A DNA stretch of 64,000 bases from Roseibium porphyridii (lineage in GTDB: Bacteria > Pseudomonadota > Alphaproteobacteria > Rhizobiales > Stappiaceae), in contig NZ_CP120863.1 of NCBI RefSeq assembly GCF_026191725.2, positions 1,716,001-1,780,000 on the forward strand. Direction: 5' to 3'. Shown here in pieces: positions 17,041-26,255 of this stretch. Position numbers and translations under genes: made by a program. The notes under the pieces are model-generated. The model did no database searches. It had not been told where the DNA came from and saw only the letters and a list, made by a program, of their open reading frames with translations. Position 1 is the stretch's first letter. Each line of letters begins with the position of its first letter.

Positions 17041-18006
17041 ATGGAAGCCAATTTGAATGGAGATCGATCTTGCTGCGCGGTGAGGCAAGGCGGTGAAACG
17101 GCAATCAGGAAAACAGCCTGCAGTTTTCCTCTTGCCGCCGAGGATCGAAGCGAACGAATGGTCGCTCAAATCCAGGCCTCAAAGGCCATGCTTGGCACAG
17201 ATTTTCCTGCTATCCGATCAGATTTCGAAGGACCCATACGGTTTGGAAAGGTCCAGTCTTTCGAGATAGATAGGGTTGCCGTTACAACTCAGCGATTTGC
17301 ACATTTCATTGAGGCGACCGGATATCAGACGGATGCAGAACGCATCGGCTGGTCATTTGTTTTCCATCATCAGTTGCCGGATGATTTTCCCCCCACGCAA
17401 GCGGTTGCGCAAACGCCTTGGTGGCGAGTTGCGGAAGGTGCCTGTTGGAGTAGCCTTTGCGGACGGGAAGACACCCGCAGCGCATTGGCGCATCATCCGG
17501 TCGTCCACGTTTCCAGGAACGATGCGATTGCATTTGCACAGTGGGCAGGAGGTCGATTGCCAACAGAACTGGAATGGGAACATGCCGCGCGTGGTGGCTT
17601 GGGCGATGTGCGTTATCCCTGGGGAGATCAGGACCCAGACGACGCCTTCACGCCCTGCAATATTTGGCAAGGCGATTTTCCGAATGCGAACCTGGCATCT
17701 GATGGCTTTGAAGCCACAGCCCCTTCCGACAGTTTTCAAGCCAACGGTTACGGCCTCAAGAATATGGTTGGAAATGTATGGGAGTGGACCGCGGATTCTT
17801 TCGTCAACGAACCGATGCGGCATAGCAGCAGCAAAGTGGCGATGTCGTCTCTCAAGGACATGGCTCTTCTAAAGGGTGGTTCATTCCTTTGCCATCAAAG
17901 CTATTGCTTCCGGTACCGCATCGCCGCCCGTACCGCAAATACGGCGGATTCCGCCTCCACTCATATGGGTTTCAGGCTTGTTTACGACAATTCGGAGAAC
18001 TGTTGA
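17041..18006 (+). CDS. Formylglycine-generating enzyme 1 (SUMF1/FGE)
   Basis: 321-residue copper-dependent FGE that oxidises the Cys of sulfatase C-x-P-x-R motifs to formylglycine in the cytoplasm using oxygen. The C-terminal signature GGSFLCHQSYCFRYRIAAR contains both catalytic cysteines (Cys284 and Cys289), unlike non-catalytic SUMF-domain relatives. Other core elements: GGRLPTELEWEHAARGGL, YPWGD and GNVWEWTAD. The N-terminus has a CC pair (DRSCCAVR) also seen in FGE 2. The start at 17041 follows GGGAGG; the longer frame from 16978 is less likely. It diverges from sulfatase B and precedes DgoK by about 50 bp. Confidence 0.9.
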   Translation: MEANLNGDRSCCAVRQGGETAIRKTACSFPLAAEDRSERMVAQIQASKAMLGTDFPAIRSDFEGPIRFGKVQSFEIDRVAVTTQRFAHFIEATGYQTDAERIGWSFVFHHQLPDDFPPTQAVAQTPWWRVAEGACWSSLCGREDTRSALAHHPVVHVSRNDAIAFAQWAGGRLPTELEWEHAARGGLGDVRYPWGDQDPDDAFTPCNIWQGDFPNANLASDGFEATAPSDSFQANGYGLKNMVGNVWEWTADSFVNEPMRHSSSKVAMSSLKDMALLKGGSFLCHQSYCFRYRIAARTANTADSASTHMGFRLVYDNSENC

Positions 18007-18056
18007 CCGGGCGTCGCCAGGTTGAGGACCGTCTCGTTGGAAGTGGAGAGTGTCAA

Positions 18057-19001
18057 GTGAATAAGCCAACGGCCAATGCAGTTTATGTAGACTGGGGCAC
18101 AAGCAGTTTTCGGGCCTACCTTGTCGATGAGACCGGGAATTGTCTGGACCAAAGAGCTTCAGTGCAGGGCGTCAAGAAGATCGATCCCGGCAGCTGTGAA
18201 GCAGTCTTGCAGGAAAACATAGGCGATTGGCTTGAGGGAGATCGGGTTGCAAAGATCTTGATGGCTGGCATGGTCGGCAGTGATCTGGGCTGGTGTGCGG
18301 TGCCTCTTGTTCGCGCGCCTTGCGTTGCTGCCATGATCGCCGAAAAGCTATTTACGGCCCAACATTCCCAATGTGCCGAAATCCAAATCGTTCCCGGGGT
18401 CGCCTCATGCGAAGACACCGGGCATGTCAGCGGGATCATGCGCGGTGAGGAGGTGCAGGTTCTTGGAGGCATGGCATTGCAGAACGAAAAGAATGCCGTC
18501 TTTTGCCTGCCAGGTTCTCACAGCAAATGGGTGAATGTCAGTGAAGGCAGCATCACATCGATCCGCACCTTTATGACTGGAGAACTTTTCGACCTGATGT
18601 GTGGTCAAAGTGTTCTTGCAGATTGCATGCGGCACGCTGGCGCTGAGATGGACAGGAACACCTTTGTCGCCGGTGTCGAATGTGTGCGCTCGGACGGCAA
18701 TCTGTTGGAAGCACCCTTTCGGGTGCGCGCTGAGTTCGTCGCGGATCCGCATCGCAGCCCCGTGGAGCGAAAGTCATTTGTGTCCGGCGTCATGATCGGT
18801 TCGGAAATAGCCGCGGCAACAGCAGAGATGAAAGCAGATCGTTCCGGCGAACTGATCGTCATTGGATCTCAGCAACTCCTGAGCGCCTACCATCTGGCAT
18901 TTACCCGGCACGGACACTCCATCACGTGTATTCAAGGTGAAGAGGCCTTTATAGCGGGCTGCCGTTTGCTGCAGGGCCGTGCTCCAAAAACTGCCAGCTG
19001 A
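18057..19001 (+). CDS. dgoK: 2-dehydro-3-deoxygalactonokinase
   Basis: 314-residue sugar-acid kinase of the DgoK family (actin-like ATPase fold), which phosphorylates 2-keto-3-deoxygalactonate at O6 in the De Ley-Doudoroff galactose route. The N-terminal phosphate loop reads VYVDWGTSSFRAYLVD, and later VFCLPGSHSKWVNV and GEEVQVLGG match the family. I chose GTG at 18057 (preceded by GGAGAG) because DgoK proteins begin just before this loop; the longer frame from 17889 overlaps the FGE gene. No DgoA aldolase or galactonate dehydratase is nearby. Its link to FGE 1 suggests that a galactose-type sulfate is one substrate of the region. Confidence 0.82.
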   Translation: MNKPTANAVYVDWGTSSFRAYLVDETGNCLDQRASVQGVKKIDPGSCEAVLQENIGDWLEGDRVAKILMAGMVGSDLGWCAVPLVRAPCVAAMIAEKLFTAQHSQCAEIQIVPGVASCEDTGHVSGIMRGEEVQVLGGMALQNEKNAVFCLPGSHSKWVNVSEGSITSIRTFMTGELFDLMCGQSVLADCMRHAGAEMDRNTFVAGVECVRSDGNLLEAPFRVRAEFVADPHRSPVERKSFVSGVMIGSEIAAATAEMKADRSGELIVIGSQQLLSAYHLAFTRHGHSITCIQGEEAFIAGCRLLQGRAPKTAS

Positions 19002-19355
19002 TCAACACATTAACACGGCGACTTTTTGGACCTTTTGGTGACATGCTCACGACTGTGCAACGCAAGTAAGGCGGCATTCTCATTCAACCTGAACAGAGGC
19101 TGCAAACCGGGGGGCGATCATCTTGCCGTCGTTGTCGTTCTCATGGTGGACAGGACCATTTTGGGTAACAGCACAAGCAATGAACCTGCAAAAGTGCTGT
19201 GGCCGCCAACATCAATCTGAGACACATCGACGACCAGAATACCTTGTTGTTGAAGGTCAGCAGCGTACGCATGTGTCCGAACTTCAGAGAGTAGCTCAAG
19301 CAGAGTCTGAACCAATGAAATGAATGTCCGAAAGCGGATGCCATGTTGTGCGGCG
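19002..19355. other. Spacer between DgoK and the MalK-type ATPase gene
   Basis: 354 bp between convergent genes. A minus-strand frame of 83 codons (19118-19369) overlaps the end of the ATPase gene and has no recognisable domain or ribosome-binding site. I see no firm gene, and no perfect terminator hairpin. It may hold decayed sequence. Confidence 0.35.
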
Positions 19356-20435
19356 CTAAGCGCTTTCATTCAGAAGCAGTTTATCGTCGGCCTCAAACAC
19401 TTGTATGGCGTTTGCGTCTGCGGCCAGCGATACCGTTTCTCCAGCCTGCAAGTTCAGGCGTTCGGATGATGTAATTGTAAAGTCCCTTTCGCCTTTTCTG
19501 AGAACGATTTCCGTAATGCTTCCAGTTGGTTCCACAACGACGACTTCTGCCGTAATCGTGTTGGGATCTGATTGCGCAACAAGCTTCAGATTCTCAGGGC
19601 GTATGCCCACTTGCACCTGGCCGCGATGTTCTGAGCGTTGCGACAACGGGAAGCGTTCTCCATCAGGCAAATAAACTGCGTCCGGTTCACCTTGGCGGAT
19701 CTCTCCGTCAAATAGGTTCATCGACGGGGACCCCAGAAAGGTACCTACAAAGGCATTTGCTGGAGCGTCATAGAGGTCGAGCGGTGCCCCCATTTGTTCG
19801 ATCACTCCGTCACGCAGAACAACAATCCTGTCTGCGAGTGTCATGGCCTCGACCTGGTCGTGAGTCACATAGATTGTCGTCGTCTTTAATTTCTGATGCA
19901 GTTCCTTCAACTCGGCCCGCATCTTTACACGCAGTTTTGCATCGAGATTGGAAAGCGGTTCATCGAACAGAAACACGGAGGGTTCGCGAACGATGGCACG
20001 CCCCATGGCGACACGTTGCCTTTGCCCCCCAGACAACTGCCGAGGCAGGCGCTCAAGGTAGGAAGACAGTCCGAGTATGTCAGCAGCGTGCTGCACTTTT
20101 TGCTTTCTGTCTGTTTCTGAGACGCCCGCGATCCGCAACGAAAACGACATGTTCTTCTCGCTCGTCATATGCGGGTAGAGCGCATAAGACTGAAACACCA
20201 TGGAGATGCCGCGTTCGCGCGGGGGAACGTCGTTCATACGCTTGCCGTCGATCAGCAATTCGCCGGTCGTAATGGATTCCAAACCGGCGATCATTCTTAA
20301 AAGAGTGGATTTGCCACAGCCGGACGGGCCGATCAGCACGACAAATTCACCTTCTTCGACATCAAGACTGATGTCCTTGATGACCTGATGTCTGCCGAAT
20401 GACTTGTTGACGCCTCGCAGCGATACGGTTGCCAT
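19356..20435 (-). CDS. Carbohydrate ABC transporter, ATP-binding protein (MalK/UgpC type)
   Basis: 359-residue ATPase starting [14 protein letters not shown]. It has Walker [10 protein letters not shown], signature LSGGQRQR, Walker [17 protein letters not shown] and the switch THDQVEAM, plus the C-terminal regulatory TOBE domain (IRPENLKLV onward). This class powers MalFGE-type sugar importers. The ATG at 20435 follows AAAGGAAA. It is the last gene of the sulfatase C operon. The sulfatase D operon encodes a binding protein and two permeases but no ATPase, so this protein may serve both. Confidence 0.88.
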   Translation of the reverse strand: MATVSLRGVNKSFGRHQVIKDISLDVEEGEFVVLIGPSGCGKSTLLRMIAGLESITTGELLIDGKRMNDVPPRERGISMVFQSYALYPHMTSEKNMSFSLRIAGVSETDRKQKVQHAADILGLSSYLERLPRQLSGGQRQRVAMGRAIVREPSVFLFDEPLSNLDAKLRVKMRAELKELHQKLKTTTIYVTHDQVEAMTLADRIVVLRDGVIEQMGAPLDLYDAPANAFVGTFLGSPSMNLFDGEIRQGEPDAVYLPDGERFPLSQRSEHRGQVQVGIRPENLKLVAQSDPNTITAEVVVVEPTGSITEIVLRKGERDFTITSSERLNLQAGETVSLAADANAIQVFEADDKLLLNESA

Positions 20436-20460
20436 GACTGTTTCCTTTGTCGGCTGTCCG

Positions 20461-21447
20461 TTAAGGTCCGGAAAATTCGATTTGAAGGGTTGAGGTCCAC
20501 ACCTCACCGGGCGCGAGCGTCGTGCCAGGTCCGCTGGTGCCGTCGGAGTTGCGATCGCAATTGGCCGGCTCAATAGCCAGGACATTTCGTCTTGGGCGAG
20601 GATCCCGCCAGAACTGCATATATGGCAACGCAGACGCCTCTCCTGAAAGCCTCACGTGAATTCCAGGCCATGGCCCGGAGGCATCTCGATGAAGATCCAC
20701 CTGGAAGCGACCGTTGGTTCCAGCTGAGGGTCGGCAATCTGCTTCAAGGTCGGTTTTCGCACAGCCGGACGTAATCGGGGCCTTGAAAGGGACAGGTGAA
20801 TGGTTCAGTGAGACAGTCGTCCCTGGAGCCACAACCGGAAAGCCGAAATTCATGTGATAGAGGATCATGAGTTCAGCTTCGTTTGGCCCGATATTTTCCA
20901 CCCAGTCCTTTATCGTGAGACTCGATCCGGCAATCGGTGCTTCGATGCGTCTGCGCATTCGGTAGCAGGACTTACCCAGATGCGCGGAAACGATTTCACC
21001 TTCCGCTATGAGGGCAGGAGTAGGTGACGACCAGTCTTCGAATGAGGAAATCAACCGCGCGGGGGTAAACGGAAGCGAGCCATGTAGAGGAAGATCGCCA
21101 CGCGGTTGACGAACATTGTCCAGACCGCACGTGACGAGAAATCCTCCCAGGGCACGCTGCACACCTCTACCCGCGTCGCTTGAAGATGGGCGCAGCGCTG
21201 GGTCTGCAAAACCGTCCGGGTGATGCCAGGCAAGGGGAGTTCCCCGCCAGCTCAGCAGGCCAATGTCCATGCTGCGATCCTGGAGAACCCAGAAATCAAG
21301 TCCGGCGCCGGTAGAAAACACAAGCGCTCGCACACCGCGTTCTGCACCGTCCTGCAGCTCCACCTGTCGAATGGAGGCCAGTTGCCGCCGGTCGCCGACC
21401 AAGGCTTCCAGCAGGGCCCGCTCAGATATTGGCCAGTTGGCGCTCAT
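20461..21447 (-). CDS. DUF4432 protein (galactose mutarotase-like fold)
   Basis: 328-residue cytoplasmic protein of the DUF4432 family, related to aldose 1-epimerases. Recognisable segments are LDFWVLQDRSMDIG, PLAWHHPDGF, GGFLVTCGLDNV, LPLHGSLPFTPA and AIEPANC near the C-terminus. Members are usually found in sugar-catabolic operons and are thought to interconvert sugar anomers or related epimers. Its ATG overlaps the stop of the sulfatase C gene by 4 bp, so it likely acts on the desulfated sugar. Function is inferred from fold and context. Confidence 0.75.
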   Translation of the reverse strand: MSANWPISERALLEALVGDRRQLASIRQVELQDGAERGVRALVFSTGAGLDFWVLQDRSMDIGLLSWRGTPLAWHHPDGFADPALRPSSSDAGRGVQRALGGFLVTCGLDNVRQPRGDLPLHGSLPFTPARLISSFEDWSSPTPALIAEGEIVSAHLGKSCYRMRRRIEAPIAGSSLTIKDWVENIGPNEAELMILYHMNFGFPVVAPGTTVSLNHSPVPFKAPITSGCAKTDLEADCRPSAGTNGRFQVDLHRDASGPWPGIHVRLSGEASALPYMQFWRDPRPRRNVLAIEPANCDRNSDGTSGPGTTLAPGEVWTSTLQIEFSGP

Positions 21448-22979
21448 TCTGCTGCACTCATCGTGGTGCTTAGCGAGAGGCGGTCGAAAGCTTCCTGCGG
21501 TGCGCTTAATGTGTCCATTATACGCGCCATTGCGGTGGCCAATCTGGCCTCGATGTCTGCCTCAGCCAACGGTGTTTGCTGACCTGGATCCGTTTCAAGG
21601 TCGTAGAGGCGAGTGTCGTCTTCAATGAAACAATCCGGCCCGTAAGCACGGGACATTGCCGTTCCCGGCTTGACCGGTACGCGCAGCAATGGCGTTCCTT
21701 TGGTGAACGGAAAGGGATCCGCCAGGGTTGTTTCGCGCAACTCCTTGAGGGCAAAGGGCTCATATATATGCGTTGGCATGAGCGTGTACTGATAGATTTC
21801 CTGCGTTCGCAAGTCGGGCGGATACCTGTGGTAGGTATAGCGCCCGTCCGTGATATTCACTGCCCCTCCAAAATAGCCGTAGAGGATCGCTTCGTAGGTC
21901 GAAGGGGCACCGTCAAGCATTGGAAGCAACGACTGGGCGCAGACTTCTCCAGGAACCTTCGCGTCATAGGCGTGCAGAAATGTTGGTGCGATATCACTCG
22001 TCTGTGTCAATCCGTCGACGCGCGTTCCATGACTTCCGGGTCTTCTCGGGTCAAATACGAACAGCGGAATATGCGCGATTTCCTCATAGATATTCATCCG
22101 GTTTTTGGACCAGAAATCGTGCTCTCCAAGCAAAAAACCATGGTCTGTTGTGACCACCAGAAGAGTATCGTCCCACAGATTCTCACGGTCGAACTGATCC
22201 AACAGACGGCCCAAAAGAGCGTCACACAACGAAACAGTTGCATAGTAGTTGGCGCGCAGCTCCTCGCATTCTTCTGGAAGCTCGTCTACACGGCCGTATC
22301 TCGGCCAGTCGAGAATAGGGCCTGTCCAACCGGTTTCGAATGGTTTCTTGTACGCTTCAGGGGCATGAAATGGCTCGTGAGGATCAAAGGTCTCGATCTG
22401 AAGAAGCCAATCGTCGGCATCCTTGTTCCGGTCGATGAAATCCATACCGGCATCGAAAACCTGTACTGACGGAAAATCCTTTTCCTCCCGGATGAACTCC
22501 CGGTTGATGATGTTCTGCGCCTTGTAAGTTCGTCGCTCCTTGGAAAATTGACCCTCAGCGTATTTTTCCCTCAAGCGTTCCCAGTGCGGCTGCACCATGG
22601 CCTTCCAGCGGTCACCTTCCTGTCCGCGGATAAAGTCGTAGCTGTCATATTTTGTGTGATAGGTGGCACCGCCGTCCTCGAAATAGTGAAAATGGTCCGT
22701 TACCAGATGGCTGTAGACGCCCTTTTCCCTTGCGAGAATTTCGGGGAACGAATTGTCGAAAGGCTCCATGGGGCCCCAGCTGCGGTGCAGGAAGCTGAGA
22801 CGCCCTGTAAGAAGATCCCGTCGGGCGGGCATACAGGGCATCGAACCGACATAGTGCTTGTCGAATGTGGTGCTCCTTGCCGCCAGACGGTCAAAATTCG
22901 GCGTTGGAATTCGAGTGCCGCCATAGGGTGAGAGCATGTGCCGGTTGAGAGAATCGAAGAGCACGAAAACCGTTTTCAT
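21444..22979 (-). CDS. Sulfatase C (type I, Cys-type)
   Basis: 511-residue sulfatase. The activation motif is SMPCMPARRDLLTG with Cys49 as formylglycine precursor; VVTTDHGFLLGEHDFWSK supplies the second metal and His ligands. The first metal motif reads VFVLFDSLNRH, with Ser where most sulfatases have Asp or Gln after the first Asp; this is a variant of the standard site. No signal peptide. It lies between the permease and the DUF4432 gene, starts after AGGTGAATT, and is coupled to DUF4432. The imported ABC substrate, probably a sulfated sugar, is the likely ester. Confidence 0.87.
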   Translation of the reverse strand: MKTVFVLFDSLNRHMLSPYGGTRIPTPNFDRLAARSTTFDKHYVGSMPCMPARRDLLTGRLSFLHRSWGPMEPFDNSFPEILAREKGVYSHLVTDHFHYFEDGGATYHTKYDSYDFIRGQEGDRWKAMVQPHWERLREKYAEGQFSKERRTYKAQNIINREFIREEKDFPSVQVFDAGMDFIDRNKDADDWLLQIETFDPHEPFHAPEAYKKPFETGWTGPILDWPRYGRVDELPEECEELRANYYATVSLCDALLGRLLDQFDRENLWDDTLLVVTTDHGFLLGEHDFWSKNRMNIYEEIAHIPLFVFDPRRPGSHGTRVDGLTQTSDIAPTFLHAYDAKVPGEVCAQSLLPMLDGAPSTYEAILYGYFGGAVNITDGRYTYHRYPPDLRTQEIYQYTLMPTHIYEPFALKELRETTLADPFPFTKGTPLLRVPVKPGTAMSRAYGPDCFIEDDTRLYDLETDPGQQTPLAEADIEARLATAMARIMDTLSAPQEAFDRLSLSTTMSAAE

Positions 22980-22986
22980 AATTCAC

Positions 22987-23817
22987 CTATTTAACTGCGC
23001 CGGAAACCAGTCCGCGAACGATCAGTTTTTGAGCAAAGACCAGCAGGATTAGTGCTGGAACAATTGAAAGCGTCGAAGCTGCCGCCATTTCCGTAAAGGC
23101 GATTGTGTTCTCCTGGGCGTATTTACCGATCCCGAGCGGGACGGTCGCTGTTTGCCTCTGTGTCAGAACCAGCGCGACGGGAAACTCGTTCCAGCTGAAA
23201 ACAAACGTCAGGATGCTTGTCGCAGCGATGCCGGGGCGGACGATGGGAAGAACGACGTTCCAGAGTATGTTTGGAACGTTGGCGCCATCGATTTGCGCAG
23301 CCTCGACAAGTTCCTTTGGAACGTCACGGATGAAAACACCCATCATCCAGAGAGCCATTGGCAGGTTCAAGGTCGCATGAGCCAGGATGAGGCCCGTATA
23401 GGTGTTATCCAGTCCCACGGAACGCATCATTGTATACCAGGCGCCGGCAAGCGTGATTGGCGGCACCATGTGAAAGATGACCGACCATCCGAGCAACGAA
23501 TGCAATACCCAGCCGGGCCATTGCAATCGGTACAAAGAAAAGGCCGCGAGTGTCGCCACGACCAGAACCAGAATGGTGCTGCCGATGCCGACGATCATCG
23601 AATTCATGAAGTTCCTGCCGAAGTCTGACGTCTTGTCGAAGATCACATCGACAAAACCCGTCAGGTTCGGCTGGAAAAAGAACCGACCCATGAGCAGGTC
23701 GATCTGGGTCTTGAAGGCCGCCATAACGATCCACAAAAATGGGAACAGCACAATTACGGCAAAGGTGAAGAGAACCGCATGACGCAGCAGATCTGCAGAT
23801 CGAAGGCGTTCGCTCAT
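22987..23817 (-). CDS. Carbohydrate ABC transporter, permease 2 (MalG type)
   Basis: 276-residue inner-membrane permease with about six helices. The cytoplasmic EAA loop that contacts the ATPase reads ELVEAAQIDGANVPNILWNVVLPIVRPG. The ATG at 23817 (MSERLRSADL) overlaps the stop of the upstream permease by 4 bp; the longer frame to 24102 would lie inside that gene. The C-terminus LIVRGLVSGAVK is the usual MalG-type ending. It pairs with the permease at 23814 and the binding protein at 24769, and precedes sulfatase C by 7 bp. Confidence 0.88.
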   Translation of the reverse strand: MSERLRSADLLRHAVLFTFAVIVLFPFLWIVMAAFKTQIDLLMGRFFFQPNLTGFVDVIFDKTSDFGRNFMNSMIVGIGSTILVLVVATLAAFSLYRLQWPGWVLHSLLGWSVIFHMVPPITLAGAWYTMMRSVGLDNTYTGLILAHATLNLPMALWMMGVFIRDVPKELVEAAQIDGANVPNILWNVVLPIVRPGIAATSILTFVFSWNEFPVALVLTQRQTATVPLGIGKYAQENTIAFTEMAAASTLSIVPALILLVFAQKLIVRGLVSGAVK

Positions 23818-24689
23818 ACTTTGCTCCCTCGACCAGCAGTTGCCCTCGTCGCGACGATGATCATTGCGGCGATGATCGCGATGACGGCAATGGACATAGC
23901 CGCACCGTATCCAGATTGGTCTTCGGTGAAGAAGCGGCGGTAAATCGTGAAACTGATCACCTCCGTGGCGGTCCCCGGACCGCCGCCGGTCAGAAGGTAG
24001 ATCTCGTCGAAAACCTTGAAAGCGAGGATCATTCGAAAGACGAAGGTCACTATGATGGCTGGCATCATGAGTGGAAGCGTGATGTCGCGCAGGATCTGCC
24101 AACCAGTAGCGCCGTCAATGCGGGCCGCCTCAAAAATATCGTCGGGCAAAGACTCCAAACCGGCCAGCAAAAGAAGGAAACAGAATGGCGTCCAGTGCCA
24201 CACGTCGACAATGATAACCGACAGGAGAGCCAAGTTCGGGCTTCCGAGCCAATCAAGCGCTGATATTCCCAAGAAACCGAGCACCTGGTTCAGAACGCCG
24301 AAATCGTAGGAATACATCAATTTCCAGATCGCTCCGATGATAATCCCAGGCACCAGAATGGGCAGGATGAAGATGGTGCGGTAGAAGCTGCGGCCGCGGG
24401 TGATCTGGGTGGTCAACAGCGCCAGAATGAAGCCGATCAACATCTGGATCGCGACAGCGGCGACCGCGAAAATCACGGTGTTCAGCAATCCTGCGCGCAG
24501 CAGATTGTCGTCGGGTAATTTCTGATAGTTAGAGACACCGACCCAGTTCCACACAGGTGTTCTGTTCACCCATTCGACATCATTGAAACTCAGTGCGAGT
24601 AGATTGGCCAATGGCAGTATCGTCAGCGCGACAAAGAGCAAAATAGCTGGCCACAGAGTTGCATGCCGCCAAAACCTGTCTGCACTCAT
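23814..24689 (-). CDS. Carbohydrate ABC transporter, permease 1 (MalF/UgpA type)
   Basis: 291-residue permease with six predicted helices; the EAA loop is DIFEAARIDGATGWQILRDITLPLMMP. It lies 80 bp after the binding-protein gene, beyond a rho-independent terminator, and overlaps the second permease gene. It forms the translocation channel with the second permease for the substrate of sulfatase C. The ribosome-binding site is weak. Confidence 0.88.
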   Translation of the reverse strand: MSADRFWRHATLWPAILLFVALTILPLANLLALSFNDVEWVNRTPVWNWVGVSNYQKLPDDNLLRAGLLNTVIFAVAAVAIQMLIGFILALLTTQITRGRSFYRTIFILPILVPGIIIGAIWKLMYSYDFGVLNQVLGFLGISALDWLGSPNLALLSVIIVDVWHWTPFCFLLLLAGLESLPDDIFEAARIDGATGWQILRDITLPLMMPAIIVTFVFRMILAFKVFDEIYLLTGGGPGTATEVISFTIYRRFFTEDQSGYGAAMSIAVIAIIAAMIIVATRATAGRGSKV

Positions 24690-24715
24690 AGGGTCGAATC
24701 CAGCAAAATCGTAAG

Positions 24716-24747
24716 AAAAAAGGGGCTGTCCGGTGACAAACAGCCCC
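24716..24747 (-). terminator. Rho-independent terminator after the binding-protein gene
   Basis: On the minus strand, GGGGCTGT (24747-24740) and ACAGCCCC (24729-24722) pair over a 10-base loop and are followed by TTTTTT (24721-24716). The stem plus T-run is a textbook terminator. Because it precedes the permease genes of the same operon, it is likely partial, letting binding protein exceed membrane subunits. Confidence 0.75.
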
Positions 24748-24768
24748 GTGAGTTGGGGAGGAGTGCGA

Positions 24769-26112
24769 CTAGTTCAGATCTTCAAGTTTCTGGTACTTGT
24801 AGCCCGCGTCCTCGAGCACTTTGGCGATCTCAGCCGCTGCTGTGTTCAAGGCTTCGTTCAATGGCATTTCTTCACCGATCGCCTGGTTGAAACGCAGCTC
24901 GGTCACCGCCAGGAGCTGACTGGCCTCGGGAATTGTGAACGTCAGCCGGGCATTTGGCAGCGCATCGGCAAGCGCTTTCATCCAACGGAACTCCTGCGTA
25001 TCCGCCATCTCTGAGGTTAGGACAGCACGGCTGACAGGAGCTGATCCTGCCTCTGCATAAGCCCGCTGAGCTGCGTCGGTCTGGAACCAGGTCAGGAATG
25101 CGAGCGCAGCCTTTTTGTTGGCATCAGGAATGTTCATTGGAACCCCGGCGAGCCAATGCCCCAACGGGGTCGCAGAACCATGTTCTACAGTGCCTGGAGG
25201 AGCCGCATAATCGACCTTGCCGACAACCGCAGACTTGTCAGGATTATCGAACAGCCCCGGAGCGAGTACGGAATCAATGTGCGCGGCACGGCCGGTCGCC
25301 ATGTTCTGGATGACATTTGTCTGGGTTTGTCCGGCAGTTGACGGGTGACCGACTTCTTCGGCGAGTTTCAAATACATTTCCATACCTGCCCGTGTCTCAG
25401 GACTGTTCATGGAAATGCGGTAGCTGCCGTCTTCTTGCTGATCGATGATCCCACCGCCATATGCCCAGATGTACGGAAAGACATCGTAGGTGACGTCGAA
25501 GGCTCCGCGTTGACCGCGTTGCGAGATGCCATACATGTTCTTGCTCTTCAGAACCTTTGCGTTCTCCAGCAACTCGTCCCAGGTTTTAGGCACCGACAGA
25601 TTGTGTTCCTGGTACAGATCCGATCGGTAGTGAAGAATAAGAATGTTCGGGTTTACCGGGACCGACATCAATTCACCGGTTTCGCATGTTATGCGGACGG
25701 CTTTGGCATCCCAGCAGACACTGTCATCGAACGTATAGATGTCTTTGCTGAGTTTGAATTCCGGATCGATCGCGTTCAGTGGATCAAGAAATCCACCGGT
25801 ATAGAATTCGGTGAAGAAGCCCGCGTTCATGATGACAAGATCAAACGGGCTTTCATCGGAGCGGACCGCCGTGCGTTGTTTCTCAAGGCTGCCGGCAAAT
25901 GGGTTTACGTCGAGCTCGACGGTGTTACCTGTCTCTTGCTCATATTTTTCGACAACGGCCTGGAATCCCGCGAACCAGGGGGACTGATTGATCACGATTG
26001 TGATCGGTTCCTGGTCCGCGGCTGCAGCTGGTCCGAATGCCGTACCTGTCAATGCAGCCAGGGCCACGGTGGTTTGCAAGGCGCGTTTGGCGAAGTTATT
26101 TCGAAAAAGCAT
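24769..26112 (-). CDS. Carbohydrate ABC transporter, extracellular binding protein (family 1)
   Basis: 447-residue periplasmic binding protein. The N-terminus MLFRNNFAKRALQTTVALAALTG begins a Sec signal ending near AAAADQE. The mature protein follows the family 1 plan: ITIVINQSPWFAGFQAVVEKYEQETGNTVELD, then KQRTAVRSDESPFDLVIMNAGF and GKVDYAAPPG in the C-terminal lobe. It starts after GGGAGG. It is first in the operon and is separated from the permeases by a terminator. It is presumed to bind the sulfated substrate of sulfatase C; specificity cannot be read. Confidence 0.88.
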   Translation of the reverse strand: MLFRNNFAKRALQTTVALAALTGTAFGPAAAADQEPITIVINQSPWFAGFQAVVEKYEQETGNTVELDVNPFAGSLEKQRTAVRSDESPFDLVIMNAGFFTEFYTGGFLDPLNAIDPEFKLSKDIYTFDDSVCWDAKAVRITCETGELMSVPVNPNILILHYRSDLYQEHNLSVPKTWDELLENAKVLKSKNMYGISQRGQRGAFDVTYDVFPYIWAYGGGIIDQQEDGSYRISMNSPETRAGMEMYLKLAEEVGHPSTAGQTQTNVIQNMATGRAAHIDSVLAPGLFDNPDKSAVVGKVDYAAPPGTVEHGSATPLGHWLAGVPMNIPDANKKAALAFLTWFQTDAAQRAYAEAGSAPVSRAVLTSEMADTQEFRWMKALADALPNARLTFTIPEASQLLAVTELRFNQAIGEEMPLNEALNTAAAEIAKVLEDAGYKYQKLEDLN

Positions 26113-26214
26113 ATTTTGATCCTCCCATCATCTGAACGAAGTCAGTTACTCCTTCAGATTGCTCCAAGCGTAGCGTGTCCCGATGGCATGAAAAAATGAT
26201 ATTATTGAGCAATT

Positions 26215-26233
26215 CCATAGCTAATAGCTATGG
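26215..26233. promoter_or_regulatory. Perfect 19-bp palindrome before the binding-protein operon
   Basis: CCATAGCTA-A-TAGCTATGG is a perfect dyad with 9-bp arms, about 105-120 bp before the binding-protein start codon and just after the end of the LysR gene. It contains the T-N11-A core expected of LysR sites. Its position suits an activator site for the LysR protein encoded beside it. Confidence 0.6.
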
Positions 26234-26255
26234 GATCAATGTTGGATTTCTGCCA

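Noticed and set aside
19118..19369. 83-codon minus-strand frame after DgoK
   Set aside because: Overlaps the end of the ATPase gene, has no good ribosome-binding site and no recognisable domain.
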